A stretch of DNA of 64,000 bases from Microbacterium sp. 2FI. GTDB taxonomy: Bacteria; Actinomycetota; Actinomycetes; Actinomycetales; Microbacteriaceae. Made by a program: the position numbers and the translations under genes. The notes under the pieces are model-generated. The model saw only the letters and a list, made by a program, of their open reading frames with translations, did not search any database and was not told where the DNA came from. Below, in pieces: positions 8,076 to 15,934 of this stretch (its first letter is position 1; the number at the start of each line of letters is the position of its first letter). The stretch lies in assembly GCF_005502885.1 (NCBI RefSeq), contig NZ_SCMR01000001.1:248001-312000 (forward strand). The letters are read 5' to 3'.

Positions 8076-8132
8076 TTGCATCGTCAGCATCGGGATGTTA
8101 GAAAGAGAAAGCGCATTCCAGAATGCGCATTC
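8076..8132 (+). promoter_or_regulatory. Promoter with tandem LacI-type operators of sugar operon 1
   Basis: TTGCAT (8076-8081) and TAGAAA (8099-8104), 17 bp apart, form a plausible promoter. Directly downstream lie two near-identical sites, GAAAGCGCATTC (8107-8118) and GAATGCGCATTC (8121-8132), whose starts are 14 bp apart. The second extends to a perfect 14-bp palindrome (8120-8133). A central CG within a palindrome is typical of LacI-family operators, and the LacI-PmoA fusion encoded in this cluster is the natural candidate repressor. Confidence 0.6.
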
Positions 8133-8225
8133 TCATCCATCGACGACGATGACCGGAGGGCCAACGGTGACGACGACGCACCGCCCCAGAACGCGACCGC
8201 CCGGTCGCGACAGCGAGGCAGCCGC

Positions 8226-9152
8226 ATGAGCGCCATCAGCGAACTCGGCAAGCTCAAGCGGGCGAAGTCCGAAGGCAAGAAGCAGAACAAGGCCGCGTAC
8301 CTGTTCCTCGCGCCGTGGTTCGTGGGCCTCGCGCTCATCACGATCGGCCCGATGGTGGCTTCGTTCGGACTCTCGTTCACGCGCTACAACCTGCTGAGCC
8401 CGCCGAAGTGGATCGGCTTCGAGAACTACGCGCGGATGCTGACCGACGAGCGACTGGCGACGTCGCTGCAGGTGACCTTCACCTACGTGTTCGTCTCGCT
8501 GCCGCTGCAGCTTGCCGCGGCGCTCTTCCTCGCGATCGTCCTGGACCGAGGTCTGCGGGGCCTGGCGTTCTACCGCTCGGCCTTCTACCTGCCCTCGCTC
8601 CTCGGCGCCAGCGTCGCGATCGCGATCCTGTGGCGTCAGATCTTCGGCGTCGACGGGCTCGTGAACCAGGTTCTGCGCATGTTCGGCATGGAGGGTCAGG
8701 GGTGGATCTCGAACCCCGACACCGCGCTCGGGACCCTGATGATCCTGAACGTCTGGACCTTCGGGTCGCCCATGGTGATCTTCCTCGCGGGTCTCCGCCA
8801 GATCCCGTCGATGTACTACGAGGCGGCCTCGGTCGACGGCGCGAGCCGGCGCCAGCAGCTGTTCCGGATCACGATCCCGCTGCTCACCCCGATCATCTTC
8901 TTCAACGCGGTGCTGCAGCTCATCGGCACGTTCCAGTCGTTCACCCAGGCCTACATCGTCTCGGGCGGCACCGGCGGCCCGGTCGATTCGACGCTCTTCT
9001 ACACGCTGTACCTGTATCAGCAGGGCTTCACGAACTACAACATGGGCTACGCCTCGGCGATGGCGTGGCTCCTGCTGATCATCATCGCCGTCCTGACCGT
9101 CCTGATGTTCTGGACCTCGAGGTATTGGGTTTTCTACGATGACCAAGATTGA
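8226..9152 (+). CDS. Sugar ABC transporter permease (CUT1, MalF/UgpA type)
   Basis: 308-residue inner-membrane permease with six predicted helices, the first at KAAYLFLAPWFVGLALITIGPM. The EAA loop that contacts the ATPase reads YYEAASVDGASRRQQLFRITIPLL near residue 200. It forms a heterodimer with the next gene product to import a carbohydrate. The ATG at 8226 has a GAGG 8 nt upstream; longer readings would run through the operators. The stop codon region overlaps the next gene by 14 bp. No ATPase gene is present nearby, so a shared MsmK/MalK-like ATPase elsewhere is presumably used. Substrate not identifiable. Confidence 0.9.
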   Translation: MSAISELGKLKRAKSEGKKQNKAAYLFLAPWFVGLALITIGPMVASFGLSFTRYNLLSPPKWIGFENYARMLTDERLATSLQVTFTYVFVSLPLQLAAALFLAIVLDRGLRGLAFYRSAFYLPSLLGASVAIAILWRQIFGVDGLVNQVLRMFGMEGQGWISNPDTALGTLMILNVWTFGSPMVIFLAGLRQIPSMYYEAASVDGASRRQQLFRITIPLLTPIIFFNAVLQLIGTFQSFTQAYIVSGGTGGPVDSTLFYTLYLYQQGFTNYNMGYASAMAWLLLIIIAVLTVLMFWTSRYWVFYDDQD

Positions 9153-10065
9153 CCCCGCCGAAACGTCCGCGCCGCTTGCCACCGAGACGATCGTCACCGG
9201 CCGGCCCGCGGGCAGTGAGCGCCGCCGCAACCCGTTCCGGAAGCCCCTCACGAGCGTGGTGCGCCACACCCTGCTCATCGCATTGGCGGCCGGGATGCTG
9301 TACCCCGTGATCTGGATGGTCGTGAGCTCGCTGCGGCCCAACGAGGAGATCTTCCGCGACCCGGGGATCATCCTCGACAGCTTCGAGATCCAGAACTACG
9401 TCGACGGCTGGACGGCGCTCACCTACCCGTTCAACGTCTACATCTGGAACTCGGCGCTGATCGTGATCGGCTGCATCATCGGCAACCTCGTGTCGTGCTC
9501 GATGGCGGCGTATGCCTTCGCCCGGCTGCAGTTCACCGGCAAGGCGATCTGGTTCGCGGTGATGCTGCTGAGCATCATGCTCCCGATCCACGTGATCATC
9601 GTCCCGCAGTACGTGCTCTTCTCGCAGCTCGGCTGGATCAACACGTTCCTGCCGCTGATCGTGCCCAAGATCCTCGCGACGGACGCGTTCTTCATCTTCC
9701 TGATGGTGCAGTTCATCCGCGGCATCCCGAAGGAGCTCGACGAAGCCGCACGCATCGACGGTGCCGGGCATCCCCGCATCTTCCTGCAGATCATCCTGCC
9801 GCTGATGGTGCCGGCGCTCGCGACGACGGCGATCTTCACCTTCATCTGGACGTGGAACGACTTCTTCTCGCAGCTGATCTTCCTCACCAAGCCCGAGCTG
9901 TACACGGTGCCGCTCGCGCTCCGCTCCTTCGAAGACGCGCAGAGTGCGACCAACTACGCGCAGATGTTCGCCATGAGCGTCGTCTCGCTGATACCGATCT
10001 TCCTCATCTTCCTGTTCGGCCAGAAGTTCCTCATCAAGGGAATCGCGACGACCGGGATCAAGTGA
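9139..10065 (+). CDS. Sugar ABC transporter permease (CUT1, MalG/UgpE type)
   Basis: 308-residue partner permease. The first helix (LLIALAAGMLYPVIWMVVSSL) follows a polar N-terminus of about 35 residues, and the EAA motif is ELDEAARIDGAGHPRIFLQIILPLM near residue 205. It overlaps the preceding permease gene by 14 bp, indicating translational coupling. A short GGGCCC hairpin (10089-10103) follows before the binding-protein gene. Confidence 0.9.
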   Translation: MTKIDPAETSAPLATETIVTGRPAGSERRRNPFRKPLTSVVRHTLLIALAAGMLYPVIWMVVSSLRPNEEIFRDPGIILDSFEIQNYVDGWTALTYPFNVYIWNSALIVIGCIIGNLVSCSMAAYAFARLQFTGKAIWFAVMLLSIMLPIHVIIVPQYVLFSQLGWINTFLPLIVPKILATDAFFIFLMVQFIRGIPKELDEAARIDGAGHPRIFLQIILPLMVPALATTAIFTFIWTWNDFFSQLIFLTKPELYTVPLALRSFEDAQSATNYAQMFAMSVVSLIPIFLIFLFGQKFLIKGIATTGIK

Positions 10066-10088
10066 CGACTCGTCACGCAGCACTTCGC

Positions 10089-10103
10089 GGGCCCGCCGGG
10101 CCC
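10089..10103 (+). other. Intra-operon GGGCCC hairpin
   Basis: GGGCCC-gcc-GGGCCC, a compact GC-only hairpin in the 94-bp gap between the second permease gene and the binding-protein gene. It could stabilise the downstream mRNA or partly terminate transcription; nothing in the sequence decides between these. Confidence 0.35.
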
Positions 10104-10159
10104 ACCCTCATCACACGCACCACACACACAACCCGACTTCGGTCGAAAGGATGCAAGAC

Positions 10160-11497
10160 ATGCGACGCACCAGAACCGCACACCGCTGGTTGCTGTTCAC
10201 CGCTGTCGGCGCAGCGACGACGCTGGCGCTGACGGCGTGTGCAGGATCGACGGAGACTCCTGCCACCGGGCCGACGCTCTCGGATGAACCCGTGACGATC
10301 AGCTTCACGTGGTGGGGCAACGACGTCCGCCACGGGATCACCGAAGAGCTGATCGCGGCCTTCGAGGCCGAGCACGAGAACATCACCATCGAGCCGCAGT
10401 ACACCGACTGGGCCGGCTACTGGGACAAGCTCGCGACGACGGTCGCCGCGGGGGACGCTCCCGACATCATCCAGATGGACGAGAAGCAGCTGTCGACGTA
10501 CGCCGCCAACGGCGTGCTGCTCGACCTCGGCACGCTCGGCGACTCCCTGCCGACGGGTGACTTCCCCGAAGCGGTGCTCGGCACCGGTGCCCTGGACGGC
10601 ACGCAGTACGGCGTTCCGGTGGGCATCAACTCCTACACCTACATGGCGAACCTCGATCTGCTGGAGAGCCTCGGCATCGACGTGCCCGACGACGAGACCT
10701 GGTCGTGGGACGACTTCACGGCCCTCGCCGAAGAGGTCACCGCCGCCAGCGGCGGCGCGGTCATCGGCTCGCAGTCGTGGGGCTTCGAAGACGGTGGACT
10801 CAACAACTGGCTGCGTCAGCACGGCGAGTCGCTGTACGCCGAGGACGGCTCGCCCGAGGTCTCGGCCTCCGAGGAGACGCTCGCCGAGTGGTGGCAGCTT
10901 CTGCTCGACGTCACCGAGGCCGGCGGCACCCCCGACCCGTCCGCGACCATCGAGCGGGAGTCGGCCGGTCTCGCCGAGTCGTTCACGGCGACCAACCAGT
11001 CCGCGTTCGGCCCGTGGTGGTCGAACCAGGTCGCGGCGCTTCGCGATGCGAGCGGGCAGAATCTCGAGCCCCTCATGATCCCCACTCCCGACGAGGGGGC
11101 GGGCCAGGCGGCGTACTACAAGCCCTCGATGTTCTGGTCGGCGTCTGCGAAGACCGAGCACCCGGGCGAAGTGGCGCTCTTCCTCGACTTCCTCTCCAAC
11201 AGCGAGGAGGCGGCCGACCTGCTTCTCGCCGAGCGCGGAGTTCCGGCCAACGAAAAGATCCGCGAGTACATCACGCCCAAGCTCGACGAGACGAACCAGG
11301 AGGTCGTCGACTTCCTGGACAGCATCTCCGAGCGCGTCGGCGACGCGCCGCCGGCGACCCCGCCGGGCGGTGGTGCGATCGAGACGATCATCGATCAGCA
11401 CACCCAGCAGGTGCTCTTCGGCGAGAAGACGCCTGAAGAAGCGGCGGCGAGCTTCATCGCAGAGCTCCAGCGGGCTCTCGACGACGCCGCCATCTGA
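10160..11497 (+). CDS. Carbohydrate-binding lipoprotein of ABC importer 1
   Basis: 445-residue family-1 extracellular solute-binding protein. A lipoprotein signal peptide ends in the lipobox LTACAG (about residues 24-29), so the mature protein is anchored by Cys outside the membrane. Motifs typical of CUT1 binding proteins include TISFTWWGNDVRHGITEELI and FGPWWSNQVAALRD. I chose the ATG at 10160 because GAAAGGA (10145-10151) is 8 nt upstream; the ATG at 10151 overlaps that site. It captures the sugar and delivers it to the two permeases encoded upstream. A terminator hairpin follows directly. Confidence 0.9.
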   Translation: MRRTRTAHRWLLFTAVGAATTLALTACAGSTETPATGPTLSDEPVTISFTWWGNDVRHGITEELIAAFEAEHENITIEPQYTDWAGYWDKLATTVAAGDAPDIIQMDEKQLSTYAANGVLLDLGTLGDSLPTGDFPEAVLGTGALDGTQYGVPVGINSYTYMANLDLLESLGIDVPDDETWSWDDFTALAEEVTAASGGAVIGSQSWGFEDGGLNNWLRQHGESLYAEDGSPEVSASEETLAEWWQLLLDVTEAGGTPDPSATIERESAGLAESFTATNQSAFGPWWSNQVAALRDASGQNLEPLMIPTPDEGAGQAAYYKPSMFWSASAKTEHPGEVALFLDFLSNSEEAADLLLAERGVPANEKIREYITPKLDETNQEVVDFLDSISERVGDAPPATPPGGGAIETIIDQHTQQVLFGEKTPEEAAASFIAELQRALDDAAI

Positions 11498-11500
11498 GCC

Positions 11501-11541
11501 GATGAGCGGATCGCGTTCGTCCGTTGCGCGATCCGCTCATC
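11501..11541 (+). terminator. Terminator hairpin after binding-protein gene
   Basis: A perfect 15-bp inverted repeat, GATGAGCGGATCGCG (11501-11515) and CGCGATCCGCTCATC (11527-11541), with an 11-nt loop, starts 3 bp after the stop codon. It separates the transporter genes from the LacI-PmoA gene. Confidence 0.75.
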
Positions 11542-11682
11542 CATCCACTGCTCGGGGCCGGATCGAAGTGATGAGGGGTCCGGTCCCGAGCGGCCCCCGA
11601 CGACGCGGAGCGGCGAGCACGCCAATCCGCCCCGCCGGGATCCGCCACGCCCACAATGTCTCTAGAGCCTGAGGAGGTCGCG

Positions 11683-13539
11683 TTGACCGAGGTCACGTCG
11701 CGTCCCATCACGATGGCGCAGGTAGCCCAGTACGCCGGAGTGTCGCAGGCGTCGGTGTCGCGCGTCCTCAACGGTGTCGCCACCGTCGATCCCTCGATCG
11801 TCGCGAAGGTCAACCGCGCCGTCGCCGCGCTGAACTACTCGCCGAGCGAGGCCGCTCGCAGCCTCGTGCGCGGCAGCAGCCATACGATCGCCCTGCTCGT
11901 GCCCGACCTCGAGAACCCGATGTTCCAGGGTGTGCTCAAGGGCCTCACGATGGCTGCGGCGCGGGACGGGTATCGCGTGCTCGTCGCCGACAGCGCCGAG
12001 GCCGTCGGCGTCGAGGCCGAGATCGCCACCGAGGCACGCAGCAAGTGCGACGCCCTGGTGCTCGTCTCGCCTCGCATGCCCGATCAGGAGCTCAAGGACC
12101 TCATCGCGCGCACCACGCCCGTCGTCGTGGTGAACCGCCGCGTAGACGACACACCGGCGGCTCAGCTCGCGGTGGACTACGCCTCCGCGGTGAAGGAGCT
12201 CGGCATCCATCTCATGGGTTTCGGGCATCGCCGGATCGTCTATGTCGCAGGACCCGCGCTCAGCTACGCGAACGAGTTGCGCGCGCAGGGCCTCGGCGAG
12301 CTGACGCGCGAGTACGCCGATCTCGAGATCCTCACGATCGGTGCCGGATCGAGCATGGAGGCCGGGTACGACGCCGCCGACGCGGTGCTCGAGACCGGCG
12401 CCACCGCCGCCATCGCCTTCAACGACCTCGTCGCCCTCGGCCTCCTTTCGCGCCTGGGCGAAGTCGGAGTCGATGTGCCCGGGCAGATCTCGATCGTCGG
12501 CCTCGACGACATTCCGCAGTCGCGGTTCGCCGCGCCGCCTCTCACGACCATGTCGGTGCCGCGCATCGAGATCGGCCGGCAGGCGTGGAATCGGATGCGG
12601 CAGGCCCTCGACGGCGAGAGTGCCGACCACCCGATCTTCTATCGTCCGGTGCTCGTGGCCCGAAAGAGCTCGGGTCCGGCCTCGCACGCGAGCGGCTGGG
12701 TCGGACCGGCCCGCCCGGTGCTGCGACTCGGCTCGACGGTCGTCGCCCAGTACGACGAGGGCGCCACGGTCGACTCGGTGCTCTCGCCCCGGCCGTTCCT
12801 CGACGCGGTCGTCTCGCGCGGTGGAACCCCGCTGTCGGTGACCGAACCCACCGACCACCCGCACCACCTCGGGGTCAGCCTCGCGATCCCCGACGTCAAC
12901 GGCACGTCGTACTGGGGCGGCCGGACGTACGTGCGCGGCGAGGGATCGATCATGGTGCCCAACCACGGCCGGCAGCGGCGCGACCGGCTGCACATCGACG
13001 GGCACTCGCTCGACGAGCGGCTCAGCTGGGTCGACCAGACCGGCACGACGCAGCTCGTCGAGGTGCGGGAGCTGCGCTCGGCCGAGCTCGAGAACGGCTG
13101 GGCGCTGCGCTGGCGGAGCCACCTCAAGGCGACGCTCGACGCGATCACGTTCGGGTCGCCGGCGACGAACGGGCGCGAGGGTGCGGGCTACGGGGGCATC
13201 TTCTGGCGCTTCGCACCCGAGCGGGCACGGGTCTTCAGCCCCGCGGGCGACACCGAGCGCGACGTGCACGGCGCCGCTACGCCGTGGCTGGCCTTCACCT
13301 TCCCCGAGCGCGCCACCACAGTGGTCCTCGCACAGGGAGCCGAGCCGCTGCCGTGGTTCGTGCGCTTCGCCGAGTACCTCGGTGCCGGGCCGTCGATCGC
13401 CTGGGATTCCCCGCACACGATCCCCGAGGGCGGTGAGCTCGACCTCGAGCTGACCGCATTCGTGCTCGACGAAGACCTCGGCGACGCGGAGGCCGTCGAG
13501 CGGGTGCTCCCCGCTCTGCGGGCACGGGCCGGCCTGTGA
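11683..13539 (+). CDS. LacI-family regulator fused to a PmoA/DUF6807 domain
   Basis: 618-residue two-part protein. Residues 1-60 are a LacI HTH (ITMAQVAQYAGVSQASVSRVLNG) and residues 60-330 the sugar-binding sensor ending in TTMSVPRIEIGRQAW. From about residue 345 a second module begins that resembles PmoA-family (DUF6807) proteins, with PTDHPHHLGVSLAIPDVNG and SYWGGRTYV near residues 390-410 and GYGGIFWRFAPE near 505. LacI regulators usually stop near 340 residues. The TTG start is backed by GAGGAGG 5 nt upstream; an ATG at 11656 has no such site. The gene overlaps the next one by 4 bp. It probably represses the sugar operon. The role of the PmoA part is unknown, but such proteins sit beside Gfo/Idh/MocA genes, as here. 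Confidence 0.82.
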   Translation: MTEVTSRPITMAQVAQYAGVSQASVSRVLNGVATVDPSIVAKVNRAVAALNYSPSEAARSLVRGSSHTIALLVPDLENPMFQGVLKGLTMAAARDGYRVLVADSAEAVGVEAEIATEARSKCDALVLVSPRMPDQELKDLIARTTPVVVVNRRVDDTPAAQLAVDYASAVKELGIHLMGFGHRRIVYVAGPALSYANELRAQGLGELTREYADLEILTIGAGSSMEAGYDAADAVLETGATAAIAFNDLVALGLLSRLGEVGVDVPGQISIVGLDDIPQSRFAAPPLTTMSVPRIEIGRQAWNRMRQALDGESADHPIFYRPVLVARKSSGPASHASGWVGPARPVLRLGSTVVAQYDEGATVDSVLSPRPFLDAVVSRGGTPLSVTEPTDHPHHLGVSLAIPDVNGTSYWGGRTYVRGEGSIMVPNHGRQRRDRLHIDGHSLDERLSWVDQTGTTQLVEVRELRSAELENGWALRWRSHLKATLDAITFGSPATNGREGAGYGGIFWRFAPERARVFSPAGDTERDVHGAATPWLAFTFPERATTVVLAQGAEPLPWFVRFAEYLGAGPSIAWDSPHTIPEGGELDLELTAFVLDEDLGDAEAVERVLPALRARAGL

Positions 13540-14648
13540 GTGCACCGCTGCGCGTCGGCATCGCGGGGGTGCACGGCCATGGCCGCAGCCACGTGGATGC
13601 CGTGCTCGCCCAGCCCGACGATGTGGAGCTCGTCGCCGTCGCCGACCCCCGGGGCGGCGGCGACGTTCCGCGATCGGTGAGCGTGCACGCGGATGCCGAG
13701 GCCATGCTCGCCGCGGGCGGACTCGACATCGCGATCCTCTCGACGCCGATCCCGTCTCACGCGGCGCTCGCCGTCCAGGCGCTCGAGGCCGGCGCGCACG
13801 TGCTCCTCGAGAAGCCGCCCGTCGTCTCGATCGCCGAGCACGATCGCGTGCTGACGGCGTCGGTCGCCGCCGGGCGTTCTGTGCAGGTCGGCTTCCAGTC
13901 TCTCGGCAGTGCGGGCATCGATGCCGCACGCGACCTGATCGCCTCCGGCGAGCTCGGCGAGATCGAGCATCTGGGCACCGTCGGGCTGTGGTCGCGGTCG
14001 GAGGAGTACTGGCGCCGGAGCGCCTGGGCGGGTCGGCGGACGGCATCCGACGGCTCGGTCGTCGCCGACGGTGCCGTGACCAACCCGCTCGCCCACGCCG
14101 TCGTCACCGCCCTCGCGATCGGCGGCGCCCACGCTGCTGCAGACGTGCGCGGCATCCGCTCCGATCTCCGCCGTGCGAACGACATCGACACCGACGACAC
14201 GTCATCGCTCGTGATCGAACTCTCCGGCGGCCTGCGGATCGCGGCAGCGCTGAGCGTCACGGCACCGCGGCGCCACGAGCCGTTCGTGCTGATCGCGGGC
14301 GCCCGCGGTCATGCTCTGTACTTCTACACGCTCGACCTGCTGCAGGTGCACGGTACGGGCGCGCTCGCGCGCACGTATCAGTGCGCCCGCCGCGGGCTGC
14401 TGGCCGAGCTGGTCGCGCACGTGCGCACCGGCGCCGCGCTCTCCGCGCCGCTGGCGAGCACGGGGGCCTTCACGCGCGTACTCGAAGAAGTCGTCGCCGC
14501 TCCCGAACCCCTCGCGATCGCACCGGAGCACATCGATATCGAGCAGCGCGGCGGCGAGACGTTCCGCATCGTGCGCGGCATCGAGGAGTGGTCCGAGCGC
14601 GCGGCATGGGAGGGACGCACGTTCGCCGAGCTCGGCGCGCCCTGGTAG
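13536..14648 (+). CDS. Gfo/Idh/MocA-family oxidoreductase
   Basis: 370-residue NAD(P)-dependent sugar or polyol dehydrogenase. The N-terminal Rossmann fold starts with RVGIAGVHGHGRSHVDAV, and the EKP motif that carries the catalytic-site lysine is present as VLLEKPPVV near residue 90. The C-terminal half is the substrate-binding domain, with ANPLAHAV-type residues replaced by TNPLAHAVV. The GTG start overlaps the stop of the LacI-PmoA gene (GTGA), so translation is coupled. It presumably oxidises the imported sugar or a derivative. It meets the convergent LacI gene with only 3 bp between the two. Confidence 0.88.
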   Translation: MSAPLRVGIAGVHGHGRSHVDAVLAQPDDVELVAVADPRGGGDVPRSVSVHADAEAMLAAGGLDIAILSTPIPSHAALAVQALEAGAHVLLEKPPVVSIAEHDRVLTASVAAGRSVQVGFQSLGSAGIDAARDLIASGELGEIEHLGTVGLWSRSEEYWRRSAWAGRRTASDGSVVADGAVTNPLAHAVVTALAIGGAHAAADVRGIRSDLRRANDIDTDDTSSLVIELSGGLRIAAALSVTAPRRHEPFVLIAGARGHALYFYTLDLLQVHGTGALARTYQCARRGLLAELVAHVRTGAALSAPLASTGAFTRVLEEVVAAPEPLAIAPEHIDIEQRGGETFRIVRGIEEWSERAAWEGRTFAELGAPW

Positions 14649-14651
14649 CGC

Positions 14652-15689
14652 TCAGCGGCCGACGCCCACGATCGCGGACGCGTCGTCGTCGATCGCGGCG
14701 GTGGAGTTGCGGACGATCAGGGGAGAGGCCTCGTAGATGCGGTGTGTCGGGGCAGCCGGATCGTCGAGCTGCCACATGAGCAGCTGCACGGCGGCCCGCC
14801 CCTGCTGGTGCGGCTTCTGCTGGAGCGTCGTCAGCGAGAACATCTCGGCGTAGGCGTGATCGTCGATCCCGACGACGCTGAGGCCCTCGGGAACGCGGAT
14901 GCCGAGTCGCCGTGCCGCGATGATCGCGCCCACAGCGACCTCGTCGCAGACCCCCACGAGCGCCGTCGGCCGCGTCCGCCGGTCGCCGAGCAGTTCCACC
15001 GCCGCTCCGTAGCCGCCGGGCACCGTCACCGCGGATCTCACCTGCTGAATGGATGCCGCGCACCCGGCATCCCGCATCGCATCGATGTATCCCTCGAGCC
15101 GATGCGCATCGCCGAAGCTCGTGCGATGGCCGTCGGGATCGCCGCCGAGGAAGGCGATCGAGCGATGCCCGAGTCCCAGCAGGTGCTCGGTGGCGATGCG
15201 CGCGGCCGCGGCGTCGTCGATCGACACCGCGTTGGTGCCGACGTCGTACCCTCCGACGCTGACCACCGGCTTCCCGAATGAGACGAGGCGCTCGAGCTCA
15301 CGAGCGCTCGGCTCGATGCCGACGGCGATGAGGCCGTCGAAGCGCTTGCGAGCGAGGAAGTGCTCGAACATCTCGCGCCGCGCGTCGGAGCCGGGCTGCG
15401 CGCCGTAGAGGGCGAGGTCGTAGCGCCGCTCGAGGAGGGCGTCCTGGATGCCTTCGAGCACCTGGGCGAAGAACCAGCGGTCGAGGGCCGGCATGACGAC
15501 GCCGATCGTCTGCGTGCGACCGGTCACGAGGCTGACGGCGCTCGTGGTCGCGACGTACCCGAGGGCTTCGGCGGCGGCTCGAACGCGGGCCCGCGTCTCA
15601 TCCGAGACGTAGCCTGCCCCGGTCAGGGCGCGACTGGCGGTTGACTTCGATACGCTCGCAGCGCGCGCGACGTCGGCGATGCCCCCCAT
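14652..15689 (-). CDS. LacI-family repressor of the AglEFG-like operon
   Basis: 345-residue LacI-type regulator: HTH at residues 3-50 (GIADVARAASVSKSTASRAL), hinge helix, and a periplasmic-binding-like sensor with VVGIDDHAYAEMFSLTTLQQ near residue 280. The ATG at 15689 is preceded by AAGGAGG. It is divergent from the second sugar importer, and two GGAA-TTCC palindromes in the shared 245-bp gap are likely operators controlling both directions. The inducer is presumably the sugar taken up by that importer. Confidence 0.9.
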   Translation of the reverse strand: MGGIADVARAASVSKSTASRALTGAGYVSDETRARVRAAAEALGYVATTSAVSLVTGRTQTIGVVMPALDRWFFAQVLEGIQDALLERRYDLALYGAQPGSDARREMFEHFLARKRFDGLIAVGIEPSARELERLVSFGKPVVSVGGYDVGTNAVSIDDAAAARIATEHLLGLGHRSIAFLGGDPDGHRTSFGDAHRLEGYIDAMRDAGCAASIQQVRSAVTVPGGYGAAVELLGDRRTRPTALVGVCDEVAVGAIIAARRLGIRVPEGLSVVGIDDHAYAEMFSLTTLQQKPHQQGRAAVQLLMWQLDDPAAPTHRIYEASPLIVRNSTAAIDDDASAIVGVGR

Positions 15690-15739
15690 CGGATGCCCTC
15701 CTTCGGACGCGGTGGACGACGCCGTCCACCGGTCTATGT

Positions 15740-15750
15740 GGAACCGTTCC
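15740..15750. promoter_or_regulatory. Putative LacI operator 1 (GGAACCGTTCC)
   Basis: GGAACCGTTCC, an 11-nt palindrome with one central base, lies 51 bp upstream of the LacI start, where it would control the repressor's own promoter. It resembles a second site at 15861-15872. Confidence 0.5.
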
Positions 15751-15860
15751 CGGGACCCATCATGCCGGGGAGGTTCGTGATACGCCAGCACGAATCCACT
15801 GTTCACCGAGTTGTGATCAGAGTCGATTGTGTCGACCCGGAGCATCCTCTAGCGTGGCAT

Positions 15861-15872
15861 GGAATCGGTTCC
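15861..15872. promoter_or_regulatory. Putative LacI operator 2 (GGAATCGGTTCC)
   Basis: GGAATCGGTTCC, close to the ideal palindrome GGAACCGGTTCC, lies just downstream of a possible TAGCGT -10 box (15851-15856) of the divergent importer operon. A repressor bound here would block transcription start. Confidence 0.55.
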
Positions 15873-15934
15873 CGACGTTCCACACGCGGAGCCCGGGGCA
15901 ACGAGTGCCCTGCGGAACTCAATGAGGAGGACGT

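Noticed and set aside
8073..8225. N-terminal extension of the first sugar permease from 8073
   Set aside because: It would be translated through the promoter and operators and gives a His/Arg-rich sequence unlike permeases; ATG 8226 starts a normal N-terminus.
11683..13539. Two separate genes, lacI and pmoA
   Set aside because: The frame is continuous with no stop or restart signal between the two modules.
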